From: Hymenobacter telluris
Lineage (GTDB): Bacteria; Bacteroidota; Bacteroidia; Cytophagales; Hymenobacteraceae
Direction of reading: 5' to 3'
Assembly (NCBI RefSeq): GCF_017313265.1
Contig: NZ_JAFLQZ010000006.1
Location: forward strand, 1 to 64,000
Length of the DNA: 64,000 bases
Shown: in pieces, positions 48,565 to 57,237 of the stretch
Numbering within the stretch: position 1 is the first letter of the stretch
How the letters are laid out: each line of letters begins with the position of its first letter
The notes under the pieces: generated by a model
Seen by the model: the letters and a program-made list of their open reading frames with translations, nothing else
The model's database searches: none
Told to the model about the DNA's origin: nothing
Translations under genes and position numbers: made by a program

Positions 48565-49193
48565 ACCTTCTGTCCTCCCGATTTCACGTCCTGAATAGCG
48601 GCTACAATGTTGGTGTAGGCCCCGCAGCGGCAAATGTTGCCACTCATGTACTCCCGGATTTCGCCTTCCGAGCCAGCGTGGCCTTCGCGCACACACGCCA
48701 CGGCGCTCATAATCTGGCCGGGGGTGCAGTAGCCGCACTGGAAACCGTCGTGCTTCACGAAAGCCTCCTGCATGGGGTGCAGCTTGTCGCCGTCGGCCAG
48801 GCCCTCGATGGTGGTGATTTCCTGGCCCTCGTGCATCACGGCAAAGCTTAGGCAGCTATTCACGCGCTGGCCGTCTACGTGCACGGTGCAAGCGCCACAC
48901 TGCCCGTAGTCGCAGCCTTTTTTAGTGCCGGTGAGGTTCAGGTTTTCGCGCAGCAAATCGAGCAGGGTGGTGCGGGGCTCCACTTTCAGCTTCAGCTTCT
49001 TGCCGTTGACTTTCAAGCTCAGCGGTATTTGCTCGATGGCCTCGGCCACCCGCTCGTCTAGCTTGGCCTCGGCCGCCGATACGACTGGGCCAGGGACCAA
49101 CGCCAGCGCCGTAAGCAAGGACGACTGTTTGAGAAACGTACGCCGGTTCTCGTTGTGGTTGGCCGGTACGTCCGGCTCGTGGTTCGTGGCCAT
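48561..49193 (-). CDS. 2Fe-2S subunit of molybdenum hydroxylase with Tat signal (YagT type)
   Basis: The 210-residue protein starts at ATG 49193. The N-terminus carries a twin-arginine signal (NENRRTFLKQSSLLTALAL), so the folded holoenzyme is exported. Two 2Fe-2S sites are visible: a plant-type one with CDYGQCGACTVHVDGQRVNSC, and a second with CGYCTPGQIMSAV and CRCGAYTNIV. This matches YagT of the periplasmic aldehyde oxidoreductase. It is the first gene of the operon. The upstream promoter probably lies in 49194-49300, where no clear TAnnTTTG box was found. Confidence 0.93.
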   Translation of the reverse strand: MATNHEPDVPANHNENRRTFLKQSSLLTALALVPGPVVSAAEAKLDERVAEAIEQIPLSLKVNGKKLKLKVEPRTTLLDLLRENLNLTGTKKGCDYGQCGACTVHVDGQRVNSCLSFAVMHEGQEITTIEGLADGDKLHPMQEAFVKHDGFQCGYCTPGQIMSAVACVREGHAGSEGEIREYMSGNICRCGAYTNIVAAIQDVKSGGQKV

Positions 49194-49861
49194 AAGTGAA
49201 AATTTACAGTTTCTTGGATACTCTTTTCAAACTAAGCCGGGCAGTTTAACCGCCAGAAAAACATCTTCTGGCTGCCCGAGCCCACGGTGTAAAACCTGCT
49301 GGTGTAGGCATGCGCCCGGCTATGCCAGTTGCTGTGTAATTGGCTGGAAAGCCTGCGTTAACGGGCGTTCAAAGCAATTGTTGCGCTACTATTATACGGG
49401 CAACGCGTAGGCGCACACGTGCAACAAGTTATACGTCATACAGGCTCACTTTCGCTGTAATAAAATGTGAAAAATCAGCCTAGCGGCAACCACGGCGCGG
49501 CATATTACCAGCACGTAGCTTGCGCAATAACAACGCCTTCACGCTGACTGGCAAGTGTGGCATTGTAGTGACTTCCTATCGGAAGCAACGCAAAGGTCTC
49601 CCGGCTGGTAACCCGCTGCATAACACGAATCAAAGGATGTAGTAAGAAAATCAATTGATGTTGCGCTTCAATACCTGCCTGTTGGAAAGTAAGTGCTGAT
49701 GGCGGGGATGGGCAGGCGGTAGGTTGTTGAGCGGGGATGCAATACTGGCGCTGCTGACTAGGTTGTGTGGGCAGCAACCACTAAAGGCCGTCATTCCAAG
49801 CTATCCGAGGAATGACGGCCTTCTACTTATGGTCCGTTGTAAGTCGTTGATAGACGAATGG
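49194..49861. other. Intergenic region without supported genes
   Basis: Nearly 670 bp hold no gene I can support; a 90-codon minus-strand open frame at 49505-49777 has no signal peptide or recognisable motif and is not called. A hairpin (49784-49822) lies near the right end and can terminate the minus-strand reductase gene. Confidence 0.5.
49784..49822 (-). terminator. Hairpin terminator of the NAD(P)-binding reductase gene
   Basis: AAGGCCGTCATTCC (49784-49797) and GGAATGACGGCCTT (49809-49822) form a 14-bp perfect stem with an 11-nt loop, 39 bp downstream of the reductase stop. The CGTCATTCC core recurs in the imperfect repeat at 57002-57098. Confidence 0.7.
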
Positions 49862-50581
49862 CTACGACTGGAATTGCTTGATCATTTCGCGTTCTTGTGC
49901 GGCGTGGTTGGCGGCGAATTGCGCGTGTTGCTCGGGTGTGCGCTTGGTGCCCAAGCTGGCCAGATTCTGTTTCAGTTTATCGGCGGGAAAATCGGCGCCG
50001 TAGGAGGGGGTACCGGGCTGCTGCCGCCACGACTCGTGCAGGTTGCCGGCGTCCACGGCGTCGAAACCTAGCTCTTCTACCAGGGTCATTACCTGCTGCT
50101 TGGCGGCGGCATCGTTGCTGGCTACGGGCAGGGCAATGCGGCCGGGCGTACCGGCGGGCACTCCTTTCTGCTCGATGTGGTGGGCGTAGATGTTGTTGAA
50201 CACCTTCACTACCGGGCGGCCCAGGTGCTGCTGCACCCACTCGCTCTCGGTCAGGTCACCGGTTTCCAATTCGGGTATCTGGCCGTCGCGCAGCAGGGGG
50301 TAGTAGTTGCTGGTATCGATGATGGGCACTTCCGGAGCCACACCCTCGAACAGGTCTTTGGGCAGGTCGGGAATGTTTTTCAGCGGAATAGTTACCACGA
50401 TGATGTTGCCGTGGCGGGCCGCTTCTTGGGCGGTAGCGGGCGTCGCGCCGGTTTTCCGGGCTACGTCTTGTAGGGTTTCGGGGCCGCGCGAGTTGGCAAT
50501 AAGTACCGAGTGACCGAGGCTGACGAGCCGCACGGCGAGGGCACTGCCGATGTTGCCGGCTCCAATGATTCCAATATTCAT
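49862..50581 (-). CDS. NADPH-dependent reductase, F420H2:NADP oxidoreductase-like
   Basis: The 239-residue protein has an N-terminal Rossmann motif (MNIGIIGAGNIGSALAVRLV) and NSRGPETL, the usual NADP phosphate-binding segment of this family. It continues with HGNIIVVTIPLKNIPDLP, a conserved IIDTSNYYPLLRDGQI, VVKVFNNIYAHHI and a long helical end. It is the coenzyme-F420-dependent NADP reductase-like family, common in bacteria that do not make F420. Its real substrate is unknown. It is monocistronic, flanked by 185 bp upstream without a gene and a hairpin downstream. Confidence 0.87.
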   Translation of the reverse strand: MNIGIIGAGNIGSALAVRLVSLGHSVLIANSRGPETLQDVARKTGATPATAQEAARHGNIIVVTIPLKNIPDLPKDLFEGVAPEVPIIDTSNYYPLLRDGQIPELETGDLTESEWVQQHLGRPVVKVFNNIYAHHIEQKGVPAGTPGRIALPVASNDAAAKQQVMTLVEELGFDAVDAGNLHESWRQQPGTPSYGADFPADKLKQNLASLGTKRTPEQHAQFAANHAAQEREMIKQFQS

Positions 50582-50766
50582 CTTGATAGAAGTTAAAAAG
50601 GGAAACAGCAGCTTCGTGCCGCTGCACGTAGCTAAACAGCTTCGGCAGCCAAATGCTTTTCGCCAATAAATAATCAGCTGAAAGCTAGCGGTGTTTCACT
50701 ACGCTCGGCCTGGTGTTTGGCGGTTTTTTAAAGAACCTAGCGACGGCTGCTAAACGGCTGTATAAG

Positions 50767-52386
50767 CTACTCCGGGCCTGCCTTTTGCAGCTGCTTTTCG
50801 CGGAGTTTGTATTCTTCTAAATCCAGAATGGTCAGGTACTTGCGAATGATTTCCTCGTCGAACTCCATGCGGTGGTTCATTTCGTGCAACAGGCTGCGCT
50901 GCTGGTTGAGCAGCTCCAGGTAGTTCTGGTGAAAGTGGTGCAGCGTTTCGTTGGGCGGGCCGGGGGCTTCTTCCAACTCGTGGGTGAAAAACGCGGCATC
51001 AAGTTGGAGGCGCGACTGTAGGTTTTGTAGGTACTCGTTCGGGGCTTCGGTGGTGGGCATGGTGTTCGATTCCACGTAGCGCAACGCTTGTAGGGCCAGC
51101 TTTTTCTGCAGAATCAGTTCTTGCTTTTCGTCCGAGAACGTGCGGTGCCGGTCTTCGGGCTTCACTTTCCGAATCAGCCAGGGCAGCGTCAGGCCCTGGA
51201 AAACCAGCGTTACCAGAATGACAATGAAGGTGATGAACAGAATCAGGTTGCGGTAGGGGAAGGGCTGGCCCTGCGGCGTGAGCAGCGGAATGGATAGCGC
51301 GGCGGCCAACGACACCACCCCGCGCATGCCCGCCCAGCCCAGCACCATCGGTCCGCGCCAGCCGGGGTTTGCATCGGCGACGGTGATGAAGCGGCTAGCA
51401 AACATGGTGAACAGCACCGCGCCAAACGAGCACAGCAGCCGCGCCACCACTAGCGTGAGGGAGATGAGCAGCCCGTAGCCAATGGCCGGTTCTAAGCCGC
51501 CGTCGAGTTCCCGCGTGATGGTGGGCAGCTCCAACCCGATGAGTAGGAATACCAGCCCGTTCAGCACAAAGCTCAGCACCGACCACACATCTACGCTCTC
51601 AATCCGGCTGCGGTAGGTGAGCATGGAGTGGCGCTTGCTGGAGAGCAGCAGGCCGCCGCTCACCACCGCCAGCACCCCGGAGTAGTGGAAATGCTCGGCC
51701 GCGTAATACAGGCAGTAAGGCGTAACCAGCGTCAGAACAGTATCAATGCTGGGGGTGGTGGGCAGCCAGCGGTGAATGGCGTAGAACACCAGCCCCAGGC
51801 CCACACCAATAGCCGTGCCCAGCACAATAACCAGGAAAAAGCTACCCGCCGCCTGGCCAAACGCAAACTGCCCGGTAAGCACTGCCGCCAGTGCAAACCG
51901 AAACACAATCAGCGAGGCCGCATCATTCAGCAGGCTTTCGCCCTCAATAATGCTCACCATCTGGCGCGGCACCTGCACCTGCCGCATGATGGTGGTGGCC
52001 GAAATAGCATCGGGCGGCGACACAATGCCCCCCAGCAGAAACCCCAGCGCCAGCGTGAAGCCCGGAATCAGGGCGTGCGACACCACCGCTATAATGCACG
52101 AGGTGATGATGACCACCGGAAACGCAAAGCTGGTAATTACCCGCCGCCACTTCCAGAACTCCTTCCACGACACCTGCCAGGCCGCCTCGTAGAGCAGCGG
52201 CGGCAGAAACACCAGAAACACAATCTCCGGGTCAATCCGGATGTTGTCGAACAGTTGCGTGAAGCTTAGCGCCAGCCCGCCCAGTACCAGCACAATCGGG
52301 TAGGCCAGCCGTAGCTTGCTGGCTACCATCACCAGCGCCAGAATAATCAGAATTAGAAAAACGAACTCAAAGAACAGGTTTTGCAT
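50767..52386 (-). CDS. Na+/H+ antiporter (CPA1 family)
   Basis: The 539-residue membrane protein starts at ATG 52386 (MQNLFFEFVFLILIILALVM). About twelve hydrophobic segments are present; motifs include GFLLGGIVSPPDAISATTI, the ion-binding ESLLNDAASLIVFRFALA (Asn-Asp pair) and GWAGMRGVVSLAAALSIPL. A 120-residue charged, helical cytosolic tail follows (LILQKKLALQALRYVES ... LTILDLEEYKLREKQLQK). It should exchange Na+ or K+ for protons across the inner membrane. Length matches bacterial NhaP-like proteins with C-terminal tails. It is monocistronic, with a long gap to the left and right. Confidence 0.9.
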   Translation of the reverse strand: MQNLFFEFVFLILIILALVMVASKLRLAYPIVLVLGGLALSFTQLFDNIRIDPEIVFLVFLPPLLYEAAWQVSWKEFWKWRRVITSFAFPVVIITSCIIAVVSHALIPGFTLALGFLLGGIVSPPDAISATTIMRQVQVPRQMVSIIEGESLLNDAASLIVFRFALAAVLTGQFAFGQAAGSFFLVIVLGTAIGVGLGLVFYAIHRWLPTTPSIDTVLTLVTPYCLYYAAEHFHYSGVLAVVSGGLLLSSKRHSMLTYRSRIESVDVWSVLSFVLNGLVFLLIGLELPTITRELDGGLEPAIGYGLLISLTLVVARLLCSFGAVLFTMFASRFITVADANPGWRGPMVLGWAGMRGVVSLAAALSIPLLTPQGQPFPYRNLILFITFIVILVTLVFQGLTLPWLIRKVKPEDRHRTFSDEKQELILQKKLALQALRYVESNTMPTTEAPNEYLQNLQSRLQLDAAFFTHELEEAPGPPNETLHHFHQNYLELLNQQRSLLHEMNHRMEFDEEIIRKYLTILDLEEYKLREKQLQKAGPE

Positions 52387-52866
52387 AAGGCAACGCTGGA
52401 AATAAAACAACGCAAGCTCACCGCTGGGCCTGCGCAAGGTAGTGCACAGAGAGTGGTTTCAAGTTGGCTATAAAAGGAATGATAAGCCGCTACGCAGGAG
52501 CGCTTTAGCACAGGATTGAGGGGCGTAGCGTAGCCACCGCTAGCGTGTGCACTAAAACGAAAAACAGACGCTAAGACAACAATAGTAGTACGCCCGAGGC
52601 TGCCAAGAACATAGCCGCCTCCGGCGTGCGGCGTGCCACCCACTTCACGGTTGTTGGGGCGTGGTGGTTGAAAAGGGCACTGGGGTGGCTTCTGGGGTGC
52701 CTTGCAGAAGCGGGGCAACGGCGGGCCGCTACAATCACAAATCAAACCGATGCCGCTGACTTTCAAACAGTCCTGCTGCCCCTGGCAACGGCTGCTTGCC
52801 CCGGCCCGTACCGAAGGCCAGCAGTTCAGCTGCTCTGACCACCCTACCATAGTCGTGCTTTACCTT
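52387..52866. other. Intergenic region without supported genes
   Basis: 480 bp between the antiporter gene and the RibD-C gene, which diverge. No coding frame with supporting motifs and no clear -7 box was found. The long open frame here on the minus strand lacks any domain or normal composition. Confidence 0.5.
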
Positions 52867-53550
52867 ATGAAACCACACGTCATCTGCCACATGGCCGCCT
52901 CCCTCGACGGCCGCATCATCACCAGCCGCTGGGGTGAGAACCCCAACCTCAAAGCCTACGAAACCACCGCCGCCAACTTCGATTCTCAGGCCTGGCTCTG
53001 CGGCCGCGTAACGTTTGAGAAAGACTTCACCGACAACCTGCAACCCGACCTCGAACCCGGCGCCACCGTACCCGACCGCCACGATTTCATAGCCGACAAA
53101 GCAGCCACATCCTTCGCCGTGGCCATTGATGGGCAAGGCAAGCTGGGCTGGGAAACGGGCCACATCGACGACGACCACATCATCAGCGTCCTCACCGAGC
53201 AGGTCAGCAACGAGTACCTGGCCTACCTGCGTCGGCAGGGTGTTTCCTACCTTTTTGGCGGGGTGCGGGAGCTGGATTTCAAGCTGGTTTTTGATAAGCT
53301 CGGCGCCTTGTTTCCCATCAAAACCATTCTGCTCGAAGGCGGCGGCCACATCAACGGCTCCTTGCTCAAGGCTGGCCTGGTAGATGAGCTGAGTTTGCTG
53401 CATTACCCTGCCATTGATGGCGCCGGCAGTTCGGCGGCGGTGTTCGAGCAAGGCGAGCAGCCCGGCCCACCGGCTCAGCTGCAACTGAAGCACGTAGAGC
53501 AATTGCCCGACAACCTGGTGTGGCTCCGCTACGACGTGGTGCGCAGCTAA
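52867..53550 (+). CDS. RibD C-terminal domain (dihydrofolate reductase-like) protein
   Basis: The 227-residue product begins at ATG 52867 (MKPHVICHMAASLDGRIITS). It has the DHFR-like fold: MAASLDGRI start, WLCGRVTFEKDF, HDFIADKAATSFAVAIDG, YLRRQGVSYLFGGVRELD and LLEGGGHINGSLLKAGLVDELSLL, the conserved binding loop for NADPH. It is the family of the reductase half of RibD found as single-domain proteins of unsettled substrate; the riboflavin pathway is possible but not shown. In-frame sequence further upstream has no signal or motif. A palindromic hairpin follows at 53633-53683. Confidence 0.87.
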   Translation: MKPHVICHMAASLDGRIITSRWGENPNLKAYETTAANFDSQAWLCGRVTFEKDFTDNLQPDLEPGATVPDRHDFIADKAATSFAVAIDGQGKLGWETGHIDDDHIISVLTEQVSNEYLAYLRRQGVSYLFGGVRELDFKLVFDKLGALFPIKTILLEGGGHINGSLLKAGLVDELSLLHYPAIDGAGSSAAVFEQGEQPGPPAQLQLKHVEQLPDNLVWLRYDVVRS

Positions 53551-53632
53551 ACAGCTAGCCGCGCGGTGCCGGGGCCACGTGAGGCCCACCGCACCGGGGC
53601 TGAGTGAGGAAATACTACCTACAATGCTGCTT

Positions 53633-53683
53633 TAGGCGTCAGGCCTACCCGAAAACCGCGTTTCTGGGTGGGCCTGACGCCTA
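53633..53683. repeat. 18-bp inverted repeat between RibD-C and GH42 genes
   Basis: Arms 53633-53650 and 53666-53683 match at 17 of 18 positions (one G-U type pair) with a 15-nt loop. There is no T-tract and no 7-bp word. It may be a transcription end or a dispersed palindrome. Confidence 0.7.
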
Positions 53684-53795
53684 CTGACCATTTTAGGGTG
53701 GGTTATTGACCGATTTTTGCCCTTTGGTGAGCGGGCGGTTCCGCTACTTTTACCGGGACTGTACTTCCTCCCATTCCCGCGCTCCGCCCCACTCT

Positions 53796-55868
53796 ATGTT
53801 CAAGCCGCTGCTCACGGTTACCGCTTTTCTCGCCCTTGGCTACGGCCGGGCTTCGGCCCAAACCATCAAGCAAGACCAGCTGCTCTACGGCGTGGCCTAC
53901 TACGATGAGTACTCGCCCTACGAGCGGCTCGACAAGGACGTGGCCATGATGAAAGCGGCCGGCATCAACGTGGTGCGCATTGCCGAATCGACGTGGAGCA
54001 CGCTGGAACCGCAGGAGGGCGTGTTCGACTACTCGCACATTGATAGGGTGCTGGATGCCATGCACAAGGCGGGCATCCGGGTTATCATTGGCACGCCCAC
54101 CTACGCCGTGCCCACCTGGCTGGTGCGCAAGTATCCGGCGGTGCTGGCCGTCACCAACCGGGGCCCCAACCAGTACGGCCCGCGCCAGAACATGGACATC
54201 AGCAACCCCGACTACCGCCGCCATGCCGAGCAGGTAATTCGGGCGCTGCTGGGGCACGTGAAGAACCACCCGGCCATCATCGGCTACCAGATCGACAACG
54301 AAACCAAGGCTTACGGCACGGCGGGCCCGGCAGTGCAGCAGCTGTTTGTGGAGCACATGAAGCGTAAGTTTCCGTCGTTGGAGGCCCTCAACAAAGCCTA
54401 CGGCCTCGATTACTGGAGCAACCGCATCAACACCTGGCAAGATTTTCCGTCGGTGGTAGGCACCATCAACGCCAGCTTGGGCAGCGAATTCAGTGCGTTT
54501 CAGCGCCAGCTGGTTACCGATTTTCTGGCCTGGCAGGCGGGGCTGGTGCGCGAGTACAAGCAGCCCAATCAGTTCATCACCCAGAACTTCGATTTGGGCT
54601 GGCGCGGCCATTCCTACGGCATCCAGCCCGACGTAGACCACTTTGCCGCCGCCAAGGCCCTCGACGTGGCCGGCATCGACATCTACCACCCCAGCCAAAG
54701 TCAGCTCACGGGCACCGAAATTGCCCTCGGCGGCGACCTGACCCGCTCGATGAAGGGCGGGCAGAATTATTTTGTGCTGGAAACCGAGGCCCAGGGCTTC
54801 CCGCAGTGGGTACCGTATCCGGGGCAGCTGCGCTTGCAGGCGTTCAGCCACCTGGCGTCGGGCGCCAACATGGTGGAGTACTGGCACTGGAGCAGCATCC
54901 ACAACTCGGCCGAAACCTACTGGAAAGGCCTGCTCAGCCACGATTTGCTGCCCAACCCCACCTACGACGAAGCCAAAACCATCGGGCGCGACTTTCAGCG
55001 GCTGAGTCCGAGCTTGCTGAACCTGAAAAAAACCAACAAAGTCGCCATCCTGTTCAGCAATCAGGCCCTGACGGCCGAAGGCTGGTTTAGCAGCGGCCTC
55101 GACTACAACCAAGTGCTGCGCCCGTTCTACGACGCCCTCTACCGCCAAAACGTGGGCTGCGACCTGGTGGACCCCAGCAGCACCAACCTGGAGCAGTACT
55201 CGCTCATCATTGTGCCCATGCTTTACGCCGCGCCTACTAGCCTGCTGGAGCGTCTGAATCAGTTTGTGCAAAAGGGCGGGCACTTGCTGTGCACCTACCG
55301 CAGCGGCTTTTCCGACGAGAACGTGCAGGTGCGCACCACTGTGCAGCCGGGGATTCTGAGCGCGGCCTGCGGCGTGACCTACAGCCAGTTCACCGTGCCC
55401 GACCACGTGGGCCTGCAAGGCGACGCCTACCAGGCCGGCCGCGACGACAACCAGGTAACCACCTGGATGGAGCTGCTCACGCCCACCACCGCCAAGGTGC
55501 TGGCCCGCTACGACCACCCGGTATGGGGCCAGTACGCGGCCATCACCGAAAACCAGTACGGCAAAGGACTGGCTACCTACGTTGGGTGCCACACCTCCGA
55601 TGCGGTGGTGGAAAAGCTGGTAACCAACGTGGTGCGCAAAGCCGGCCTCTGGGGCCCCGACCAGGAACTGCGGTTCCCGCTTATCACCCGCTCGGGCGTC
55701 AATCAGCGCCGGAAAGCAGTGCACTACTACTTCAACTATTCGGCCACGCCGGGCACGGTGCGCTACCCGCATGGGGCGGGCCGGGAGCTACTGGCCGGCA
55801 CCGTCGTTGCATCGGGGCAGCAGTTGCCGCTGGCGCCCTGGGGCGTGCAGATTATAGAAGAGAAGTAA
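53796..55868 (+). CDS. GH42-family beta-galactosidase
   Basis: The 690-residue enzyme starts at ATG 53796 with a signal peptide (MFKPLLTVTAFLALGYGRAS, cleavage near ASAQ). The GH42 TIM barrel follows: YGVAYYDEYSPYERLDKDVAMM, VVRIAESTWSTLEP, TPTYAVPTWLVRKYPAV, and YQIDNETKAYG with the acid/base Glu. The nucleophile Glu is in NYFVLETEAQGFPQW. A glutamine-amidotransferase-like middle domain (SLIIVPMLYAAPTSLLERL) and a small beta C-domain complete the usual layout. The substrate is a beta-galactoside, probably plant or algal polysaccharide. It is in an operon with the GH43 gene 36 bp downstream. Confidence 0.92.
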   Translation: MFKPLLTVTAFLALGYGRASAQTIKQDQLLYGVAYYDEYSPYERLDKDVAMMKAAGINVVRIAESTWSTLEPQEGVFDYSHIDRVLDAMHKAGIRVIIGTPTYAVPTWLVRKYPAVLAVTNRGPNQYGPRQNMDISNPDYRRHAEQVIRALLGHVKNHPAIIGYQIDNETKAYGTAGPAVQQLFVEHMKRKFPSLEALNKAYGLDYWSNRINTWQDFPSVVGTINASLGSEFSAFQRQLVTDFLAWQAGLVREYKQPNQFITQNFDLGWRGHSYGIQPDVDHFAAAKALDVAGIDIYHPSQSQLTGTEIALGGDLTRSMKGGQNYFVLETEAQGFPQWVPYPGQLRLQAFSHLASGANMVEYWHWSSIHNSAETYWKGLLSHDLLPNPTYDEAKTIGRDFQRLSPSLLNLKKTNKVAILFSNQALTAEGWFSSGLDYNQVLRPFYDALYRQNVGCDLVDPSSTNLEQYSLIIVPMLYAAPTSLLERLNQFVQKGGHLLCTYRSGFSDENVQVRTTVQPGILSAACGVTYSQFTVPDHVGLQGDAYQAGRDDNQVTTWMELLTPTTAKVLARYDHPVWGQYAAITENQYGKGLATYVGCHTSDAVVEKLVTNVVRKAGLWGPDQELRFPLITRSGVNQRRKAVHYYFNYSATPGTVRYPHGAGRELLAGTVVASGQQLPLAPWGVQIIEEK

Positions 55869-55904
55869 CGTAGCTGCTTTGTAGTCAACTTTCTAAACCA
55901 TTCC

Positions 55905-56933
55905 ATGCGTCTAAATTCCACCCCGCGCCTAATGAAAAGTACCTGGTTGACTTCGTTGAGCTGCCTGTTGTTGCCGCTGGCCGTAGCGGCCCAAAAGGCG
56001 GGGCCGCCGCCCATCCGCAAAAACGTACCCTTGGATTCCATCGGGCTGAGTGACCCGTTTATTCTGGCCGACGCGAAAACGCGCACCTACTACATGACCG
56101 GTACCGGCGGGCTATTATGGAAAAGCAGCAACCTGAAAGCCTGGGAAGGCCCGTACCCGGTAGCCAAGCCCGACCCCGCTTCCTGGATGGGCCCCAAGCC
56201 GATGATTTGGGCCGCCGAAATCCATGCCTATAAAGGCAAATACTACTATTTCGCTACGTTCACCAACTCGGCTATCAAGGTAGATACCGTGGCGGGTAGG
56301 CCCCTGGAGCGCCGGGCCAGCCACGTGCTGGTAAGCAGTCAGCCCGATGGGCCGTACGTGCCGATGAAAGATGCCACCTACCTGCCGGCCAACAAGCTGA
56401 CGCTGGACGGTACGTTTTGGGTGGACCAGGACGGCAAGCCCTACCTGGTGTACTGCCACGAATGGCTGCAAAACATGGACGGTACCATCGAAAAGATAGA
56501 GCTGAAGCCCGACCTGACCGGCACTGTTGGCACCGGCAACATCCTGTTTCGGGCCAGCGCCGCGCCCTGGAGCCGCGAAAACCCGCGCAACAGTCCGCCC
56601 CGGCCCAACAAAGTAACCGACGGCCCCTGGCTGTTTCGCACCGGCACTGGCCGGCTGGGCATGCTCTGGACCAGCTGGGTGTACGACGCCTACACGCAGG
56701 GCGTGGCCTACTCCACCAGCGGCACCCTCGATGGCCCCTGGGTGCAGGAGAAAGACCCGATTACTCCGCCCAACTTCGGGCACGGCATGCTGTTCCGCAC
56801 CTTCGAGGGCAAGCTGCTCATGTCGGTGCACAGCCACAAAGACATCAACGGCAAATACCGCCGCATTCCGCACTTGTTTGAGGTAGATGTAACGGGCAAT
56901 AAGCTGGTGCTGGGCAAGCCGTATCGGCCTTAG
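55905..56933 (+). CDS. GH43-family glycosidase
   Basis: The 342-residue enzyme starts at ATG 55905 or ATG 55932 (MKSTWLTSLSCLLLPLAVAA signal). The five-bladed propeller signature is visible: GLSDPFILADAKTRTYYM (base Asp), WAAEIHAYKGKYYYFATF, LDGTFWVDQDGKPYLVYCHEW and TDGPWLFRTGTGRLGMLWTSW. GH43 members cleave arabinose or xylose side chains, so it probably acts with the GH42 enzyme on a galactan or arabinogalactan. There is no SusC/D pair nearby, so no full polysaccharide-utilisation locus is present in the window. Confidence 0.9.
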   Translation: MRLNSTPRLMKSTWLTSLSCLLLPLAVAAQKAGPPPIRKNVPLDSIGLSDPFILADAKTRTYYMTGTGGLLWKSSNLKAWEGPYPVAKPDPASWMGPKPMIWAAEIHAYKGKYYYFATFTNSAIKVDTVAGRPLERRASHVLVSSQPDGPYVPMKDATYLPANKLTLDGTFWVDQDGKPYLVYCHEWLQNMDGTIEKIELKPDLTGTVGTGNILFRASAAPWSRENPRNSPPRPNKVTDGPWLFRTGTGRLGMLWTSWVYDAYTQGVAYSTSGTLDGPWVQEKDPITPPNFGHGMLFRTFEGKLLMSVHSHKDINGKYRRIPHLFEVDVTGNKLVLGKPYRP

Positions 56934-57237
56934 CAGCCTGCCTCAAACGCTGAGTGGGCTAAGTATATACCTACATAAAAAGAATGTCATTATAAACAGA
57001 ACGTCATTCCGAGCGCAGTCGAGGAATCTGGCGTGCTGAGGTTGTGGTAGTAACCCGGACATCAGCACGCCAGATGCTTCGTTGCGCTCTGCATGACGGC
57101 CTTTTTTACATCAGAAAGCGCTATTATCCCCATGCATTAGTGCATGGGCGGAGCGTCGTTCTCAGGGAGCTACGGGCCTTTCGTAAACTAATGGCGCGCT
57201 TTGTGGGTTTTCCGGCTCCTTACCAAGCCTTATTTAT
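56934..57237. repeat. Intergenic region with imperfect inverted repeat
   Basis: Left arm 57002-57039 and right arm 57062-57098 form a long imperfect palindrome that begins CGTCATTCCGAGCGCAG and shares its core with 49784-49797. It has a T-tract at 57101-57107, so it may terminate the GH42-GH43 transcript. The CGTCATTCC-GAGC type looks like a dispersed intergenic repeat; I cannot count copies in the genome. The rest of the region contains no gene. Confidence 0.65.

Noticed and set aside
49505..49777. 90-codon minus-strand open frame in the gap left of the reductase gene
   Set aside because: No domain, signal or coding composition, and unusual Gln/Ser/Thr content; not supported as a gene.
53703..55772. 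A 689-codon open frame on the minus strand opposite the GH42 gene, and similar long opposite-strand frames at 34640-36610 and 45906-47381
   Set aside because: They are opposite-strand shadows of well-supported genes in GC-rich DNA, have no signal peptide or recognisable domain, and have biased composition.
53796..56933. A complete polysaccharide-utilisation locus around the GH42/GH43 genes
   Set aside because: No SusC/SusD pair, sugar transporter or dedicated regulator is adjacent.
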